The notes beneath the pieces are model-generated. The model saw only the letters and a program-made list of their open reading frames with translations. It was not told where the DNA came from and made no database searches. From assembly GCF_001954135.1 (NCBI RefSeq), contig NZ_MBEQ01000044.1:1-49701 (forward strand): a stretch of 49,701 nt of DNA, in the 5' to 3' direction. The stretch's first letter is position 1, and each line of letters starts with the position of its first letter. Below, piece after piece: positions 47,038-49,701 of the stretch. A program made the translations under genes and the position numbers. Source of the stretch: Mycobacterium sp. GA-1841. GTDB lineage: Bacteria; Actinomycetota; Actinomycetes; Mycobacteriales; Mycobacteriaceae.

Positions 47038-47919
47038 TCAGGCGATCTCGTCGACCAGGCCCCAGGCCAGCGCCGTGGCCGCACCGATGGTGCGCCCGGA
47101 CAGCACGAGATACGCCGTGCGCCACCGGCCGATGCGTCGGGTGATGCTCACCGTGCCTCCTGCCCCGGGAACCAACCCCAGTTCCAGCTCCGGCAGGCCG
47201 ATGACCGCGTCCGGGTGGCAGCTGACCCACCCGCAATAGCAGGCCATCTCCAGCCCACTGCCGAGCACCTGACCGTGTATCTCGGCGCGGCAGCGGCGCC
47301 CGAGCCGTCGGGTGATCTCGTCGAGGACCAGGGCGGGACTGTGCCGTGTCCGAGCCAGATGAGCGCTGGCCGGGTCGGTGAACGATCCGAATTCGGCCAG
47401 ATCTCCCCCGCTGCAGAAGGATCGGCCGTTGCCGCCGAGCACCACCTCGTCGACCGAATCATCGAGCCGGGCCACCTCGAGTGCCTCCAGCAGGGCGGCC
47501 CGGGCGTCGGTGGAGAACGCGTTGTGCCGTTGTGGACGGTTGAACCGGACGTGCAACGTGTTGCCGTCGCGGCGGGCCAACACCGGATCGGGTAGCTGCG
47601 GCGCGGTGGCCGGGCCTCGCTCGGCCACCCACCGGGCGAACTCCGGCCCGGACTGCAGGGTCGAGTAGGCCAGGGATTCGGTGACCAGCCCGGCCCGGGT
47701 GGGACCGGCCGGATCGAACGAGCGCAGTACGTCGTCACAGACCGCCGCCGCCTGAGGCCACCGTCCGCACCGCGTGGTGAGCTCGGCCAACGAGTCCTCG
47801 ACCGAGTCGACCGTGATCATCCGCCGGTCTGTACTCGGGCGCTCGGTCAGCGTGAACGTTGCCGCATCTGTCGGGGTGTCGACCCCGACGAGGATCCCTC
47901 CGGGCAGCTCGTGGCTCAC
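47038..47919 (-). CDS. Enoyl-CoA hydratase/isomerase with N-terminal extension
   Basis: A 293-residue crotonase-family protein. The core begins near residue 114 with GNTLHVRFNRPQRHNAFSTD; GNGRSFCSGGDLAEFG is the first oxyanion strand, GSGLEMACYCGW and IGLPELELGLVPGAGGTVS carry the two glutamate positions of hydratases. The first 110 residues are an extension not seen in the standard 260-residue enzyme, and the C-terminal helices are shortened. The GTG start overlaps the FadD stop as GTGA; longer frames would lie inside fadD. It should hydrate or isomerise the enoyl-CoA made from the FadD product. Confidence 0.82.
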   Translation of the reverse strand: MSHELPGGILVGVDTPTDAATFTLTERPSTDRRMITVDSVEDSLAELTTRCGRWPQAAAVCDDVLRSFDPAGPTRAGLVTESLAYSTLQSGPEFARWVAERGPATAPQLPDPVLARRDGNTLHVRFNRPQRHNAFSTDARAALLEALEVARLDDSVDEVVLGGNGRSFCSGGDLAEFGSFTDPASAHLARTRHSPALVLDEITRRLGRRCRAEIHGQVLGSGLEMACYCGWVSCHPDAVIGLPELELGLVPGAGGTVSITRRIGRWRTAYLVLSGRTIGAATALAWGLVDEIA

Positions 47920-49466
47920 GAGTACTTGTTTATCAGCCCCTGCTTGAACAGCTTGCCGGTGTCGGTGCGCGGCAGCTCGGCCTCGAAGGAAATCGAGCGC
48001 GGACACTTGTAGTGGGTCAGGCGCTCACGCAACCAATCAAGGAGCTCACGCTCGAACTCCGGGGTGGCGTCGGCCGGATCGACTGTCTGCACCACACCCT
48101 TGACGCTCTGCCCCATCTCGTCGTCGGGGATACCGAACACCGCGGCATCCATCACCTTGGGGTGCACGACGAGCATGTTCTCGGCTTCCTGCGGGTAGAT
48201 GTTCACCCCGCCCGAGATGATCATGTGGTGCCGTCGATCGGTGAGGTACAGGTAACCGTCCTCGTCCAGATAGCCGATGTCGCCCACCGTTTTCCAACCG
48301 TGTGAATCGCGTGACGATGCGGTCTTCTCGGCATCGTTGAGGTACTCGAAGTCCTGGCCGCCCTCGAAGAAGATCTCCCCGGCCTGTCCGGGCGGCAGTT
48401 CGTTGCCGTCCTCGTCGAGGATGTGCACGACGCCCGTCATCGCCCGGCCCACCGAACCGGGATGGGCCAGCCACTCGTCGGCGGAGATCAACGTCGCGCC
48501 GATGGCTTCGGAGGAGGCGTAGTACTCGTCGACGATCGGGCCCCACCAGTCGATCATCTGCTTCTTGATCTCCACCGGACACGGCGCGGCGGCATGCATG
48601 ATCCGCTGCAGGCTCGACACGTCATACGAATCACGTACGCTCTCAGGCAGTTTCAGCAACCGGGTGAACATCACGGGTACGAACTGGCCGTGGGTCACCT
48701 TGTGCTTCTGGATCGCCGCCAGACATCCCTCGGCGTCGAACTTCTCCAACACCACAGTGGTGATACCGCCGGCCTGCGTCTGCATCGACCACACCGACGG
48801 CGCGGTGTGATACAGCGGCGCGGGGCTCAGGTACACCGAATCCGGCTGCATCCAGAAGCCGACCAGGGCCGCCATCATGCCGGGAGTCTCCGACGGCGGT
48901 AGATGCGGCAGATCGCGCTTGATGCCCTTGGGCCGGCCCGTGGTGCCCGACGAGTACTGCAGCAGGTCGCCGTCCATCTCGTCATCGACCGGGGTGGCGG
49001 GCAGGTCGGCGACCGCCTCCGGGTATCGCTGCCAGCCCTGCAGCTCGCTGGAGGCGCTTGTCGCCGACGATTCGGCTCCGTCGGCAATCAGCAGGGTGCC
49101 CGGCAGGCCGTTGGGCAGCTCCTTCTCCAGGCCGGCCAGCACGTCTTTGAGCGCAGCCGAGCCGACGATGGCCTTGGCCCCGCTGTTGTCGATGATGTAC
49201 GCCGCCTCGGCCGGGGTGAGGTGGGTGTTGATCGGCACGTAGTAGAGACCGGTGCGCCGGGCCGCCCACATCACCGCGTGGATGTGCTCGTTGTTCTCCA
49301 TGAGGATCGCGACGACGTCGCCCTCCTGCAGCCCCTGTCGGCGGAAATGATGAGCCAGCCGGTTCGCCCGGGCCTCAAGCTCACCGAAGGTGACGACAGT
49401 GCCCGACGGATGGAGGATGATGGCCGGCTTCTCGGGGTTGGCCTCGGCATGCTCACGGATCTGCAT
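47916..49466 (-). CDS. Acyl-CoA synthetase (FadD, FadD4-like)
   Basis: A 516-residue adenylate-forming ligase. The P-loop is LLQYSSGTTGRPKGIKR (about residues 168-184), with APLYHTAPSVW (about 222), YYASSEAIGAT (about 317), GDIGYLDEDGYLYLTDRRHHMI (about 398) and the catalytic Lys in PRTDTGKLFKQ near 508. It activates an unknown carboxylic acid for the following genes. It heads the leftward operon fadD-ech-maoC-CoA-transferase-amidohydrolase. There is no ribosome site; TACAGT (49478-49473) is seven bases from the ATG, so the message may be leaderless. FadD4 affinity is from memory. Confidence 0.87.
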   Translation of the reverse strand: MQIREHAEANPEKPAIILHPSGTVVTFGELEARANRLAHHFRRQGLQEGDVVAILMENNEHIHAVMWAARRTGLYYVPINTHLTPAEAAYIIDNSGAKAIVGSAALKDVLAGLEKELPNGLPGTLLIADGAESSATSASSELQGWQRYPEAVADLPATPVDDEMDGDLLQYSSGTTGRPKGIKRDLPHLPPSETPGMMAALVGFWMQPDSVYLSPAPLYHTAPSVWSMQTQAGGITTVVLEKFDAEGCLAAIQKHKVTHGQFVPVMFTRLLKLPESVRDSYDVSSLQRIMHAAAPCPVEIKKQMIDWWGPIVDEYYASSEAIGATLISADEWLAHPGSVGRAMTGVVHILDEDGNELPPGQAGEIFFEGGQDFEYLNDAEKTASSRDSHGWKTVGDIGYLDEDGYLYLTDRRHHMIISGGVNIYPQEAENMLVVHPKVMDAAVFGIPDDEMGQSVKGVVQTVDPADATPEFERELLDWLRERLTHYKCPRSISFEAELPRTDTGKLFKQGLINKYS

Positions 49467-49472
49467 GAGGGC

Positions 49473-49503
49473 ACTGTAACGGGCGCCACTTGACAGGTGT
49501 CAA
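49473..49503 (-). promoter_or_regulatory. Promoter and palindromic operator of the fadD operon
   Basis: TTGACA-GG-TGTCAA (49490-49503) is a perfect 6-bp-arm palindrome whose minus-strand half TTGACA can serve as -35, with TACAGT (49478-49473) as -10 at a 19-base spacing. A TetR-type regulator binding here would occlude the promoter. No regulator gene is seen inside the window. Confidence 0.5.
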
Positions 49504-49607
49504 CTAGGGCGGGGTTACCTGTCCTGAAGTTGTGGGTGAGCCGGTTGCGTTCCGACGTGGTCAGTCGCCGGCACACTCACCCGGCACGCCACACGCCGCG
49601 TTCGTAA

Positions 49608-49656
49608 CGCCATGGCGGAGATCCGCGTCGAGAATCGCCATCACGTTACAAACGTG
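49608..49656. promoter_or_regulatory. Two palindromes at the right edge, no gene recognised
   Basis: In the 198 bases from 49504 to the end I recognise no gene. CGCCATGGCG (49608-49617) and CACGTT-ACA-AACGTG (49642-49656) are perfect palindromes, suggesting a control region for a gene beyond the edge. The last 40 bases are A-richer than the rest of the window. Confidence 0.25.
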
Positions 49657-49701
49657 GCGCGCAATGACTTTCAACAAAAACGCGCGCCCTCGTCGATGAA
49701 G

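Noticed and set aside
49612..49701. An open frame of 30 codons starting at ATG 49612 and running off the right edge
   Set aside because: The start lies in a palindrome and has no ribosome site; composition is unlike the other genes and no motif is visible. A control region is more likely, though a partial gene cannot be excluded.

Overview
The window is about 66-68 % G+C with GTG and ATGA/GTGA start-stop overlaps throughout. Its protein families are typically mycobacterial: FadD/FadE, WS/DGAT acyltransferase, LipO/LipH hydrolases, UdgX, KstR-like operator, arylamine N-acetyltransferase. It most likely comes from the chromosome of an environmental, fast-growing Mycobacterium (Mycolicibacterium). 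I see no rRNA, tRNA, CRISPR, phage or insertion sequence, and no gene-free stretch above 300 bases. All functions are read from motifs and context; no search was run.

Left part (1-7000): housekeeping and small genes (DHFR-like protein, DUF2945, DUF488, nat), a VapBC-type toxin-antitoxin pair with a repeat operator, and a lipid operon (LPLAT-like acyltransferase, FadD12-like ligase, LipO-like esterase) behind a perfect match to the KstR operator consensus. Next (7000-11400) is a leftward operon of an AveC-like membrane protein, a NorQ/CbbQ-type MoxR ATPase and a VWA protein. It diverges from a TetR gene across a palindrome lying in the promoter spacer.

The most unusual part is 11400-22220, a catabolic island. 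It holds two Rieske oxygenase alpha subunits, each followed by a homologous small helical protein, plus a ferredoxin-domain reductase, SDR, ALDH, two amidohydrolases, a TauD-type dioxygenase, a MarR regulator and a 3Fe-4S ferredoxin. One Rieske paralogue has a normal cluster motif (C-x-H / C-x2-H). The other keeps the mononuclear-iron ligands but has Arg and Cys in place of both cluster histidines. One amidohydrolase has E-x-N where the metal-binding H-x-H is expected. Two promoters of the island share a 20-bp box (18/20 identical), a likely MarR operator. The substrate is unknown.

From 22400 to 28600 lie a WS/DGAT acyltransferase, a second LipO-like esterase, a double-length acyl-CoA dehydrogenase and a LipH-like esterase, with two perfect 14-bp inverted repeats. 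From 28600 to 38200 is a complete RMM-type (Rhodococcus and Mycobacterium) bacterial microcompartment locus: permease, class III aminotransferase/phospholyase, CoA-acylating ALDH, two BMC-T, one BMC-P, one BMC-H, an encapsulation-peptide protein, kinase, amino-alcohol dehydrogenase and GntR regulator. The expected route converts 1-amino-2-propanol to an aminoalcohol phosphate, then propionaldehyde, then propionyl-CoA inside the shell.

The right part (38200-49700) holds a large-subunit catalase, an esterase, UdgX, an Orn/Lys/Arg decarboxylase, and a leftward acyl-CoA operon (FadD, enoyl-CoA hydratase, MaoC-like protein, unusually arranged class III CoA-transferase, amidohydrolase) behind a TTGACA-GG-TGTCAA palindrome.
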